Of a stretch of DNA of 64,000 nt, positions 46,601 to 54,617 are shown in pieces. The translations under genes and the position numbers were made by a program. Below the pieces are notes generated by a model. That model saw nothing but the letters and a program-made list of their open reading frames with translations. It was not told the DNA's origin and searched no databases. Position 1 is the stretch's first letter. The number at the start of each line of letters is the position of its first letter. Source of the stretch: Pedobacter boryungensis (GTDB taxonomy: Bacteria > Bacteroidota > Bacteroidia > Sphingobacteriales > Sphingobacteriaceae); contig NZ_JABMKV010000005.1 of assembly GCF_013204825.1 (NCBI RefSeq), forward strand, positions 82,456 through 146,455. The letters run 5' to 3'.

Positions 46601-48079
46601 GCAGCAGGTGCAGCAGGAGCAAAGGGCGACAAGGGAGATAAGGGAGATAAGGGTGACAGTGGCTATACCTATCAGGCTATGCCTGGAACTACGGGCCAAC
46701 CTGGCATCCCTGGCTCTGGAATCCCTGGAGCACCGGGAGCAGGCGTTACGATTGTAACCAACGACAGTGGTACCTGGGTATTCAATCCAACAACCAATAC
46801 GTGGACAAACATAAACGGAGCAGCAGGTGCAGCAGGAGCAAAGGGCGACAAGGGAGATAAGGGTGATAAGGGTGACAGTGGCTATACCTATCAGGCTATG
46901 CCTGGAACTACGGGCCAACCTGGCATCCCTGGCTCTGGAACCCCTGGAGCACCGGGAGCAGGCGTTACGATTGTAACCAACGACAGTGGTACCTGGGTAT
47001 TCAATCCAACAACCAATACGTGGACAAACATAAACGGAGCAGCAGGTGCAGCAGGAGCAAAGGGCGACAAGGGAGATAAGGGCGACAGCGGCTATACCTA
47101 TCAGGCTATGCCTGGAACTACGGGCCAACCTGGCATCCCTGGCTCTGGAACCTCTGGAGCACCGGGAGCAGGCGTTACGATTGTAACTAACGACAGTGGT
47201 ACCTGGGTATTCAATCCAACAACCAATACCTGGACAAACATAAACGGAGCAGCAGGTGCAAAGGGTGATAAAGGTGATAAGGGAGATACGGGATTTTCAA
47301 TCCAAGGTTTACCAGGCACAACAGGAACGCCAGGTCAACCGGGTTCTGGCCTACCGGGTGCTCCAGGAGCAGGCGTTACCATTGTAACGAATGACAGTGG
47401 TACTTGGGTTTATAATCCCACAACGCAAATATGGACTAACATCAAAGGTGCTGATGGTAAAGATGGTTTAACCAATGGTATTGCTGGAGGAGATTTATCG
47501 GGCAATTACCCTAATCCTACAGTAATTCAAATCCAAAATACTCCAGTTGATAACACCAAGCCTTTAGTAGATCAAGTATTAACGTTTGATGGAGGAAAAT
47601 GGGTGCCGAAAACAGTTTCAGCTACAGCACAGCAAAATATCTATACCACTGATGGAGCGCTACAAGCAGCAAGGACTGTTGATATGAATAATAACAATTT
47701 AACATTCGCTGGAAAAGGGAATATCGGTATTGGCGTTCAGCCTCAACAAAAGTTTGATGTGGATGGTAGCGTACAGTTCCGTAAAGCACAGTTTGTGAAT
47801 ATCAGAACTGATAATGGTGCTAATGTTACAGTGGGACCAGATGATTATTATCTGCTACTATCTAATACGAATCAGACAATTTATATTACACTACCAGATG
47901 CCAAACAGAACAAAGGGAGAATGTTAATTTTTATGGTACCAAATTCCTCATCAACTGGTGCATTTGTATTGGTAAATGGTGTTTCGCCAGTTATTGGACA
48001 ACCCAATAATGTTACCGCTCAAACAGCCACAGGAATTATCAGTGATGGTAACAATTGGTATAATACAACAGGATATTAA
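43679..48079 (+). CDS. Collagen-like surface protein 2 with 15 long repeats
   Basis: A 1466-residue secreted protein starting 2 bases after the previous stop. After the signal peptide (QITKAQ) comes an N-terminal domain (DASSSAFWNTSENEGKGLVF ... PGFYYYSN ... GGVWTPL) shared with the next two proteins. Then 15 copies of a roughly 70-75 residue module: GDKGDKGD, YTYQALPG or FSIQGLPG, GQPGIPGSGTPGAPGAG, then a short non-collagen segment VTIVTNDSGTWVFNPTNNTW. Copies alternate between YTYQ and FSIQ types. One unit carries an insert (GNGISSTTDLGNGQIRFSYT). The C-terminal domain (GGDLSGNYPNPTVIQIQ ...) is homologous to that of protein 1. There is no T9SS sorting domain. DNA identity among repeats makes copy-number change likely. 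Confidence 0.9.
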   Translation: MMNKNYKIFGLTVACVFGLNQITKAQVRANFNLGNDEAISSSAFFDASSSAFWNTSENEGKGLVFPRTDLTLLKSLVITGPNIPSNYPTFLDGMLVYNTATGTAALGGGTVTPGFYYYSNQTQDINGGVWTPLKGAGGANGGKFIVSTQDNLDGTFTFNYSDGTTFTTGNLKGAKGDKGDSGYTYQAIPGTTGQPGLPGSGTPGAPGAGVTIVTNDSGTWVFNPTNNTWTNINGAAGAKGDKGDKGDTGFSIQGLPGTTGQPGLPGSGTPGAPGAGVTIVTNDTGTWVFNPTNNTWTNINGAAGAAGVAGAKGDKGDKGDSGYTYQALPGTSGQPGIPGSGTPGAPGAGVTIVTNDSGTWVFNPTNNTWTNINGAAGVAGAKGDKGDKGDKGDTGFSIQGLPGTTGQPGLPGSGTPGAPGAGVTIVTNDSGTWVFNPTNNTWTNINGAAGAAGVAGAKGDKGDKGDSGYTYQALPGTSGQPGLPGSGTPGAPGAGVTIVTNDSGTWVFNPTNNTWTNINGAAGAKGDKGDKGDSGYTYQALPGTTGQPGIPGSGTPGAPGAGVTIVTNDSGTWVFNPTNNTWTNINGAAGAAGAKGDKGDKGDKGDTGFSIQGLPGTTGQPGLPGSGTPGAPGAGVTIVTNDSGTWVFNPIDNSWTNINGAAGAKGADGNGISSTTDLGNGQIRFSYTDGTNFVTSDLRGAKGDKGDSGYTYQAIPGTTGQPGIPGSGTPGAPGAGVTIVTNDSGTWVFNPTTNTWTNINGAAGAAGAKGDKGDKGDKGDTGFSIQGLPGTTGQPGLPGSGTPGAPGAGVTIVTNDTGTWVFNPTNNTWTNINGAAGAAGVAGAKGDKGDKGDSGYTYQALPGTSGQPGIPGSGTPGAPGAGVTIVTNDSGTWVFNPIDNSWTNINGAAGAKGDKGDKGDTGFSIQGLPGTTGTPGIPGSGTPGAPGAGVTIVTNDSGTWVFNPTTNTWTNINGAAGAAGAKGDKGDKGDKGDSGYTYQAMPGTTGQPGIPGSGIPGAPGAGVTIVTNDSGTWVFNPTTNTWTNINGAAGAAGAKGDKGDKGDKGDSGYTYQAMPGTTGQPGIPGSGTPGAPGAGVTIVTNDSGTWVFNPTTNTWTNINGAAGAAGAKGDKGDKGDSGYTYQAMPGTTGQPGIPGSGTSGAPGAGVTIVTNDSGTWVFNPTTNTWTNINGAAGAKGDKGDKGDTGFSIQGLPGTTGTPGQPGSGLPGAPGAGVTIVTNDSGTWVYNPTTQIWTNIKGADGKDGLTNGIAGGDLSGNYPNPTVIQIQNTPVDNTKPLVDQVLTFDGGKWVPKTVSATAQQNIYTTDGALQAARTVDMNNNNLTFAGKGNIGIGVQPQQKFDVDGSVQFRKAQFVNIRTDNGANVTVGPDDYYLLLSNTNQTIYITLPDAKQNKGRMLIFMVPNSSSTGAFVLVNGVSPVIGQPNNVTAQTATGIISDGNNWYNTTGY

Positions 48080-48090
48080 TTTATAAAGTT

Positions 48091-50226
48091 ATGAAGTATT
48101 TAAATCGAAAAATCTGTTTACTCACTGCAGTTGCATTGGTAACAGGTATGCTAAAGTCGAATGCACAGATTAGAACCAATTTAAATTTGAGCAATGATGG
48201 TGCTCCAGCGAGCACTGCATTTTTGGATGCTTCCAGTTCGGTTGTGTGGAATAGCAGTTCCAATAACCTAGGGAAAGGATTGGTCTTTCCAAGAACAGAT
48301 CTCACCAAGCTATCCAATTTGGCGATGACTGGCTTCTCCTTACCTTCAAACTTTCCCAATTACATGGATGGGATGATGGTATATAATGTAGGAAGTGGGG
48401 TTACTCCCATTGGCAATGTGTTAGTGGCTCCTGGTTTTTATTATTATAAAAACTCAAGTAATACCCTATTAGGTGGAACTTGGATGCCTGTTTCGGGGGG
48501 TAGTAATGGTTCGAGCGATTGGTCTATTTTTGGAAACGCAAATATTAACCCCGCCACAAACTTTTTAGGCACTACCGGACCAGATCCATTGATTTTTAAA
48601 GTCAATAAGATTATTGCTGCCACTTTTAGTCCAAATGGATCACTCCCTTCTAGTTTAAATATAGAAGCTCCACTTTTAATGAATGGGGAAACGATGTTAT
48701 GGAATGGAGGTATTCCTGGTCAACTTAACTTAATGGTTGGTACTACCAAAACCAAAACACTCTCTGGTCAGAATAATACACTAATTGGCGGCAACACAGG
48801 TTTAAACCTAGCCGCTACAAGCTTCAACACTTTTGTTGGAGCAGGAGCTGGAAGTGAAAATACAACAGGGATTGGTAATACTTTTATTGGGGATGGGGCT
48901 GGCTTGCTTAATCAAAATGGACATTCAAACATTGCCATTGGTAAAAATGCCGGACCGATTGGTGTGTTAAATAATACAGTTGCTTTAGGTTATGGCGCAA
49001 CAGTTAAGGCAGACAATTCGATGGTATTAGGAGGAATAAATGCTTACCGTGTAAATGTGGGTATCAATACAGAGGCACCAAGATCATCACTTGATGTGGC
49101 AACAGATGACGCCATCGTTCTTCCCGTTGGTCCTACTACTAAACAGCCTGGTAGTGTTGGTTCACCATTAAATGCAGTTCCAGGCATGATTCGTTTCAAT
49201 TCGGAAAGTAATTTTTTAGAATACCGTAACAACAGTAAATGGGTAAGCGTAGGTTTTGGTCCGGGTTGGAATTTAACGGGGAATGCAGGGACAATTCCAA
49301 CGGCAAATTACATTGGAACTGCAGATAATCAGCCAACGGTATTTAGCGCTAATGCTACAGAAGCTTTCCGTATTGAACCAAATGGTACTAATCCGGGTAA
49401 TGTAAATTTAAAAGCACCTTTGTTTGTGAATGGACAACGCATGTTGTGGGATGGTGGAACGCCTAGTAAAAATAATATTGTAATAGGAAATACGATACCT
49501 TCTGGATTGTCAGGAACTGATAATATTTTTATGGGAAAGAATGCAGGGGCTACCACAACCGATGGAGAGGCTAACATTTTTATTGGTGAAGGTGCAGGAA
49601 TTGCGAATACCATAGGAGCTAGAAATACCGCCATTGGAACTCAGGCTGGTCCCTCTGTTGGTAATTTAAGTAATACAGTCGCCTTAGGCTATAAAGCCAA
49701 AGTAGATATTAATAATGCTGTGGTAATTGGCAGTGCCACCGACCCAGTAAGTGTGGGTATTAATATTTCCAGTCCAAGAGCGGCATTTGATATCTCTGAT
49801 AAAGGTGCTATGATTGTACCAACTGGTAGTGAAGGGCAGCGTCCTAAACAACCTGTGGCAGGTATGGTAAGATATAATCAAACCTCATCCATGTTAGAAT
49901 ACTACAATGGAACAGAATGGATCAGTTTAAGTGATTATAAAACTGTGCTTAAGGGAACTTATGACTCGCCTGGCCAGTTAATGGCACCAGGATTTTGGCA
50001 TGTTACAGATATTCCAGTACCAGGTGCTAAAATTGGCGGTGTGGTTAATGTGAGTTTATCTAAAGGTTTATCTCCATTTATAATTAATCTTCCAAGTACT
50101 GTGACTCAGGATGGAATCGTAACTGTACAGTTTTATAGCCTACCAGTACCAGAGAATACTGTTAATCCACAAAGTATGGTTGTGGGCGGAGGTCCTTTTC
50201 AAATATTCGTTTCAGTAATTCAATAG
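48091..50226 (+). CDS. YadA-head-like surface protein 1
   Basis: A 711-residue secreted protein, 11 bases after the previous gene. After a signal peptide (LKSNAQ, about 26) comes the same N-terminal domain as 43679 and 50234: STAFLDASSS, GKGLVFPRTDL, PGFYYYKN, GGTWMP. The middle holds two blocks of short repeats such as NTLIGGNTGLNL, NTFVGAGAGSEN, NTFIGDGAG and NIAIGKNAG, the NxxIGxxAG pattern of left-handed beta-roll heads of trimeric autotransporters and phage-tail-like fibres. Repeated segments INTEAPRSSLDVATDDAIVL and ISSPRAAFDISDKGAMIVP follow each block. It has a C-terminal beta domain ending FQIFVSVIQ. No collagen and no T9SS sorting domain. Probably a fibre subunit. Confidence 0.82.
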   Translation: MKYLNRKICLLTAVALVTGMLKSNAQIRTNLNLSNDGAPASTAFLDASSSVVWNSSSNNLGKGLVFPRTDLTKLSNLAMTGFSLPSNFPNYMDGMMVYNVGSGVTPIGNVLVAPGFYYYKNSSNTLLGGTWMPVSGGSNGSSDWSIFGNANINPATNFLGTTGPDPLIFKVNKIIAATFSPNGSLPSSLNIEAPLLMNGETMLWNGGIPGQLNLMVGTTKTKTLSGQNNTLIGGNTGLNLAATSFNTFVGAGAGSENTTGIGNTFIGDGAGLLNQNGHSNIAIGKNAGPIGVLNNTVALGYGATVKADNSMVLGGINAYRVNVGINTEAPRSSLDVATDDAIVLPVGPTTKQPGSVGSPLNAVPGMIRFNSESNFLEYRNNSKWVSVGFGPGWNLTGNAGTIPTANYIGTADNQPTVFSANATEAFRIEPNGTNPGNVNLKAPLFVNGQRMLWDGGTPSKNNIVIGNTIPSGLSGTDNIFMGKNAGATTTDGEANIFIGEGAGIANTIGARNTAIGTQAGPSVGNLSNTVALGYKAKVDINNAVVIGSATDPVSVGINISSPRAAFDISDKGAMIVPTGSEGQRPKQPVAGMVRYNQTSSMLEYYNGTEWISLSDYKTVLKGTYDSPGQLMAPGFWHVTDIPVPGAKIGGVVNVSLSKGLSPFIINLPSTVTQDGIVTVQFYSLPVPENTVNPQSMVVGGGPFQIFVSVIQ

Positions 50227-50233
50227 CAGCAGC

Positions 50234-52411
50234 ATGAAATACTCAATGCATAAACTTTCGGTTTTAATAGTGGTGACTATTACTCTCTCTAGCGCTAAAG
50301 TAATGGCGCAAGTAAGAAGTAACATGTATTATTTTAATAATGGTGCACCCAATAGTACCGCCTTTTTAGATGCTTCCAGTTCTCCAGGATGGAATAACTC
50401 CAGCAGTTTTGGAAAAGGATTAATTTTTCCACGAGTAGATTTAACCAAGCTTAGCTCTTTAGCTATAACTGGATCAGTTCAAGCTGATAATTTTCCTTCT
50501 TTGATGGATGGCATGATCGTATATAATACTGCGGTGGGCAATTCCTTAATTGGCAACATTGCGGTATCACCAGGGTTTTATTACTACAAAAATAGCAGCA
50601 ACAATTTACTAGGAGGGGTATGGTCTCCATTGGTAAGTGCAACTAATCCAGGTACAAATAATTGGCCTTTAACAGGAAGTTCTGGTGTAAATAAATCAAG
50701 ATATTTTGGAACGCAGAATCTTAACCCCTTAATTTTTAAAGTAAATGGGATAGAAGCCGCCCGGATTTTGGTGAATGGCGATCAACCAGGAAGCTTAAAT
50801 TTGAATGCTCCCTTACAACTGAGGGGAGAACCTATCTTATCTTATGGGCGAGATATGAGCGGGAATAATTTGTTGGTAGGAAATATTGTAGCCAGCTCAT
50901 TGACTGGTAAAAATAATACCTTGCTGGGAGCAAGTTCGGGTAAAAACTTAAATTTGGGCAGCAATAATACCTTAATTGGTGCATTGGCAGGTTCTGCAAT
51001 TACGGATGGGTATGAAAATACTTTTATTGGTGATAATGCCGGTAATGCTACCTCAAAGGGATCTTTTAATACCGCCATTGGTCGTTATGCTGGACCATCT
51101 GGAGATTTAAAGTATACTACTGTAATTGGTAATGGTGCCGTTGCAAAGCAAAATAATACCTTAATAATGGGTGCCGATCTAAATAGATTGGCCATTGGCA
51201 TTAATACCGAAACGCCTAGGGCAACGCTAGATGTTGCTACTGATGATGCCATTGTATTACCAGTAGGAGACACCAAGACCCAACCTGTCACAACAGCAGT
51301 TCCGGGTATGCTGCGCTTTAACAAAGAGCGTGATTTTGCTGAATATTTTAATAATTATAAGGCCTGGGTAAATCTATCAAAAAATACTGGCTGGACTTTG
51401 GAAGGGAATTATGGAACAGTCCCCGCATATAATTATGTAGGTACTGCAGATGATCAGCCTATGCGGTTTGGAGCAAATAATCAGGAAGCTTTTAGAATTA
51501 CGCCAAAGGGTAAAGTTGCACCCGCATTTGTGAATATAAAAGCTCCATTATGGTTAAAGGGTCAAAGAATGCTTTGGCAGGAAGATGCAGGGAAAGGGCC
51601 AAATATGATGTTTGGTGCTTGGGATAAAATTCCAAACCCCTATTTAATTACAGGTGCGAATAACATTCTTTTTGGAGTAAGTGCTGGTGGTAATATCACG
51701 AGCGGAAATAATAACATTTTTTTAGGATATAGTGCTGGTTTAGCAGCATCAACTGGCAATGATAATATTGGTATTGGAGGTTTCACAGGACCCGATTATC
51801 CAGGAATTTCAAAGAGCATGACATTTTACGTTAAAAATAGACCAAGAAAAAGTAATTCATTAATATTTGGTGATGAGATCACCGGCTACCTATTTAATGC
51901 TGTTGGAGTTAATACAAGTTCGCCAGTTGCTATTTTTCACGTAAATAGTACAGATGCCATGATTGTTCCCTCAGGAACAACTACGCAACGCCCCCCAACT
52001 GCCGAAGGAGGAATGCTTAGATTTAATGAGACTACAAAGTTATTAGAATATTTTGATGGTTTAAAATGGGTATCACTCAGTCCTCCAAAAATATTGAAAA
52101 TGGCTTATACTGCACAAAATTATACTTTACCAGTATGGGGTTATCAGACATATGATATTCCATTTCCTGGTGCAAAACTAGGTGGGGTGGTTGACGCACA
52201 GGTGCAACAGGAATCTTATTACTCAGGACAGGCTGCGGATGTCATAATGACTGAACACCGGGTAATTGCTGATGGGATAGTTAGGGTAGTGTTTATGACG
52301 ATACGAATGGGGACTAATACTACACCATCACCTATTTATTTTGTAGGCCCTCCAGGTCCTGGAGTACCATTTAAGCCAACGTTTACGATGAACATAACTG
52401 TTATTCAATAA
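50234..52411 (+). CDS. YadA-head-like surface protein 2
   Basis: A 725-residue secreted protein, paralogue of the preceding gene and 7 bases after it. Signal peptide ends AKVMAQ (about 26). The shared N-terminal domain is STAFLDASSS, GKGLIFPRVDL, PGFYYYKN, GGVWSPL. Two repeat blocks follow (NTLLGASSGKNL, NTLIGALAGSAI, NTFIGDNAG, NTAIGRYAG; later NILFGVSAGGNI, NIFLGYSAG). INTETPRATLDVATDDAIVL matches the equivalent segment in 48091-50226 almost exactly. The C-terminus ends FTMNITVIQ. As with its neighbour, no sorting domain is seen. The pair may form a hetero- or alternative fibre. Confidence 0.82.
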   Translation: MKYSMHKLSVLIVVTITLSSAKVMAQVRSNMYYFNNGAPNSTAFLDASSSPGWNNSSSFGKGLIFPRVDLTKLSSLAITGSVQADNFPSLMDGMIVYNTAVGNSLIGNIAVSPGFYYYKNSSNNLLGGVWSPLVSATNPGTNNWPLTGSSGVNKSRYFGTQNLNPLIFKVNGIEAARILVNGDQPGSLNLNAPLQLRGEPILSYGRDMSGNNLLVGNIVASSLTGKNNTLLGASSGKNLNLGSNNTLIGALAGSAITDGYENTFIGDNAGNATSKGSFNTAIGRYAGPSGDLKYTTVIGNGAVAKQNNTLIMGADLNRLAIGINTETPRATLDVATDDAIVLPVGDTKTQPVTTAVPGMLRFNKERDFAEYFNNYKAWVNLSKNTGWTLEGNYGTVPAYNYVGTADDQPMRFGANNQEAFRITPKGKVAPAFVNIKAPLWLKGQRMLWQEDAGKGPNMMFGAWDKIPNPYLITGANNILFGVSAGGNITSGNNNIFLGYSAGLAASTGNDNIGIGGFTGPDYPGISKSMTFYVKNRPRKSNSLIFGDEITGYLFNAVGVNTSSPVAIFHVNSTDAMIVPSGTTTQRPPTAEGGMLRFNETTKLLEYFDGLKWVSLSPPKILKMAYTAQNYTLPVWGYQTYDIPFPGAKLGGVVDAQVQQESYYSGQAADVIMTEHRVIADGIVRVVFMTIRMGTNTTPSPIYFVGPPGPGVPFKPTFTMNITVIQ

Positions 52412-52432
52412 GCCATTAATTAGATATATCTC

Positions 52433-53635
52433 ATGAAAAATTATATAAAAACAATCATTTGCTTAACTGGAGTATTAGGATATCTAGCAGATAACTGTAC
52501 AGCGCAAATGGTAAATAATGGAGCTATTGTAAATTCCACTGCAAACTCTACCATTATGCTTAACAATACTGATTTTATTCACCAAAAGGGAGAACTGTAT
52601 TTAAATGGTTGGCTTGGGCTTTCTGGCAATTGGAGTAATTTAGACAACTCCTCAAAAGTGCTAAATCCTTTAAGTACGGGAACGGTTGAGTTTTTTGGCA
52701 GTAACCAAAAAATAGCAGGCACAAATACCACTGAATTTCACAACTTATGGTTAAAGGGTACAGGGATTAAAACTTTAGGCTTTAAACAAGAAGTAAATGG
52801 GGAGTTAGATTTAACTGACCGAGAGTTGGCTTTAGAAAGTTACGATTTAACCGTAAGCAATGCTAATGCAGATGCGGTAAAGCGTTCCTCAGGTTTTGTC
52901 AGCTCAGCTAATACACCGGGCTCGTTAATTCGAAAAATGAAAGGAAATGCTGATTATTTATTTCCTACAGGGTCTTCTAAAAAGGGCTTATTATATAGAC
53001 CAGTGATACTTAAAGGTCAGGGGAATGATAATACATTAAGTGTAGCCTTGCTTCCAAGTGATCCGGATGAGAATGAACTTTCTGCTGGAACGATCGATAA
53101 GAAAAGTGGTCTACTTGATATTAATCATAAATTTTACCACAAAATTGAAAAATTGAGTGGAACGGATGCTATGAATATTGATATTTTATTTGATCCATCG
53201 AAAGATGGAAATTTCAAAGAAATGGCTTTCTTAGGCGCAACCAGTTGGTCGCCTTCTAGATCAAACGTGCTTGTTGGACTTTATGGCGACCAGTTGAGTA
53301 AGAAAACTTCGAAAAAATTAATGGATATGAAAGGACTGAAATATTTTGCCCTTGCCAATCAAACGGCGGAAGAGTTTTTCATACCTAATACTTTCTCACC
53401 CAATGGGGATGGTGTAAATGATACTTGGGTGATTCCTGGTTTAGAAATGTATCCTGATAATGAAGTACGAATCACCAACCGTTGGGGTGATGAAGTTTAT
53501 GGACGGAAATCTTATTCTAGTGCTAATGCTTGGAATGGTGGAGGCTTGAACGAAGGAACCTATTATTATTTTATCAGTATAAATGTAGCAGGTAATATAA
53601 AAACCTACTCTGGATACCTCACTTTATTACATTAA
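52433..53635 (+). CDS. T9SS type-B sorting-domain cargo of the fibre operon
   Basis: A 400-residue protein with a signal peptide ending CTAQ (about 25). Residues 26-310 are beta-rich (NSTANSTIMLNNTDFIHQKG, LYLNGWLGLSGNWSN, GTVEFFGSNQKIAG). The C-terminal 85 residues (FFIPNTFSPNGDGVNDTWVI ... VRITNRWGDEVYG ... GTYYYFISINVAG) form a complete gliding-type (CHU_C) T9SS sorting domain. It is the only protein of the operon with such a domain and lies directly before the PorP/SprF gene (4 bases), the usual arrangement for type-B cargo and its dedicated SprF partner. It may anchor the collagen-like and YadA-like fibres to the cell surface; that is inference. Confidence 0.88.
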   Translation: MKNYIKTIICLTGVLGYLADNCTAQMVNNGAIVNSTANSTIMLNNTDFIHQKGELYLNGWLGLSGNWSNLDNSSKVLNPLSTGTVEFFGSNQKIAGTNTTEFHNLWLKGTGIKTLGFKQEVNGELDLTDRELALESYDLTVSNANADAVKRSSGFVSSANTPGSLIRKMKGNADYLFPTGSSKKGLLYRPVILKGQGNDNTLSVALLPSDPDENELSAGTIDKKSGLLDINHKFYHKIEKLSGTDAMNIDILFDPSKDGNFKEMAFLGATSWSPSRSNVLVGLYGDQLSKKTSKKLMDMKGLKYFALANQTAEEFFIPNTFSPNGDGVNDTWVIPGLEMYPDNEVRITNRWGDEVYGRKSYSSANAWNGGGLNEGTYYYFISINVAGNIKTYSGYLTLLH

Positions 53636-53639
53636 GTAT

Positions 53640-54602
53640 ATGAAACAATCAAGATATTTCAAAAAACTCTTTTTAATACTTGGCTTCATGCTAAGTACCG
53701 GGGCACTTTTTGCCCAACAAGATGCATTATATAGCCAATATATGTTTAATGGATTGGTTTTAAATCCTGCATATGCTGGCAATAAAGGCATTCTTAATGT
53801 AAACTTGGTAAATAGAAACCAATGGGCTAGGCAAAAAATTGCAGGTGCCCCTAGAACCCAAGCTTTCACTGCCGATGGTATTTTTAATGATGGAAAAGTT
53901 GGTCTTGGGTTGCATGTCATTAATGATGAGCTAGGTGCGCAAAAACAGTTCTCAGCCATGTTCTCTTATGCCTATAAAATATCACTTTCTGAAGAAACCA
54001 AGCTTTCTTTTGGGGTAAGTGGAGGAGTATCTAATTTTTCGCTAGATGGTACAAAACTAACCTATAATCAGGAAAATGACCATGCTATTCCTTCAGATGT
54101 CATATCTAACTTAACGCCTGATTTTAGTGGTGGAATTTACCTGAGTAATGATAAGTATTATGTGGGTGTTTCTACAACGCACCTCTTAACCTTAAAGCAT
54201 GTAGATCATTTTGCTGACTATATGAATGGAAATAGGCACTACTTTGCTACTGCCGGGTACATTTGGCAAGTAAGCCCTACACTCAAAGTTTATCCTTCAA
54301 GTTTGTTAAGAACAGATTTGAAAGGACCAATGGACCTTGATTTGAACGCCTCGCTGATTATTAATGATAAGATTGGATTAGGTGGGAGTTACCGAACCTC
54401 AGCAGGTCGCGAATACAAATCGAATTCAGCAGTCGCCATGATGCAGTTGTACTTGTTCGATAGCAAAATGAGACTGGGTTATTCGTACGATTTTGACTTA
54501 GCCAACTTTGGCGTCCCAAGAAATTCACATGAAATTTCAATTGGATATTTAATTCCAGGAAAAACAATATGGAAATCTCATGCCTCACCAAGATACTATT
54601 AG
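53640..54602 (+). CDS. PorP/SprF family type IX secretion outer-membrane protein
   Basis: A 320-residue outer-membrane beta-barrel with a signal peptide ending ALFAQ. The family signature QQDALYSQYMFNGLVLNPAY follows directly (about 26-45), then GNKGILNVNLVNRNQWA, and a C-terminal half with alternating hydrophobic strands (MRLGYSYDFDLANFG ... HEISIGYLI). PorP/SprF proteins associate with secreted type-B cargo and with PorE-type proteins, helping cargo reach and stay on the surface. It lies between its probable cargo (52433-53635) and the PorE-like protein. Confidence 0.93.
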   Translation: MKQSRYFKKLFLILGFMLSTGALFAQQDALYSQYMFNGLVLNPAYAGNKGILNVNLVNRNQWARQKIAGAPRTQAFTADGIFNDGKVGLGLHVINDELGAQKQFSAMFSYAYKISLSEETKLSFGVSGGVSNFSLDGTKLTYNQENDHAIPSDVISNLTPDFSGGIYLSNDKYYVGVSTTHLLTLKHVDHFADYMNGNRHYFATAGYIWQVSPTLKVYPSSLLRTDLKGPMDLDLNASLIINDKIGLGGSYRTSAGREYKSNSAVAMMQLYLFDSKMRLGYSYDFDLANFGVPRNSHEISIGYLIPGKTIWKSHASPRYY

Positions 54603-54617
54603 AATAGCAGATTAATT

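Noticed and set aside
46460..47128. Long minus-strand open frame inside the collagen-like gene 43679-48079
   Set aside because: It is the antisense of the repeated GC-rich collagen module; its Ser/Arg/Cys-rich repeats simply mirror the plus-strand repeats. The same applies to minus frames at 44429, 44867 and 46028.
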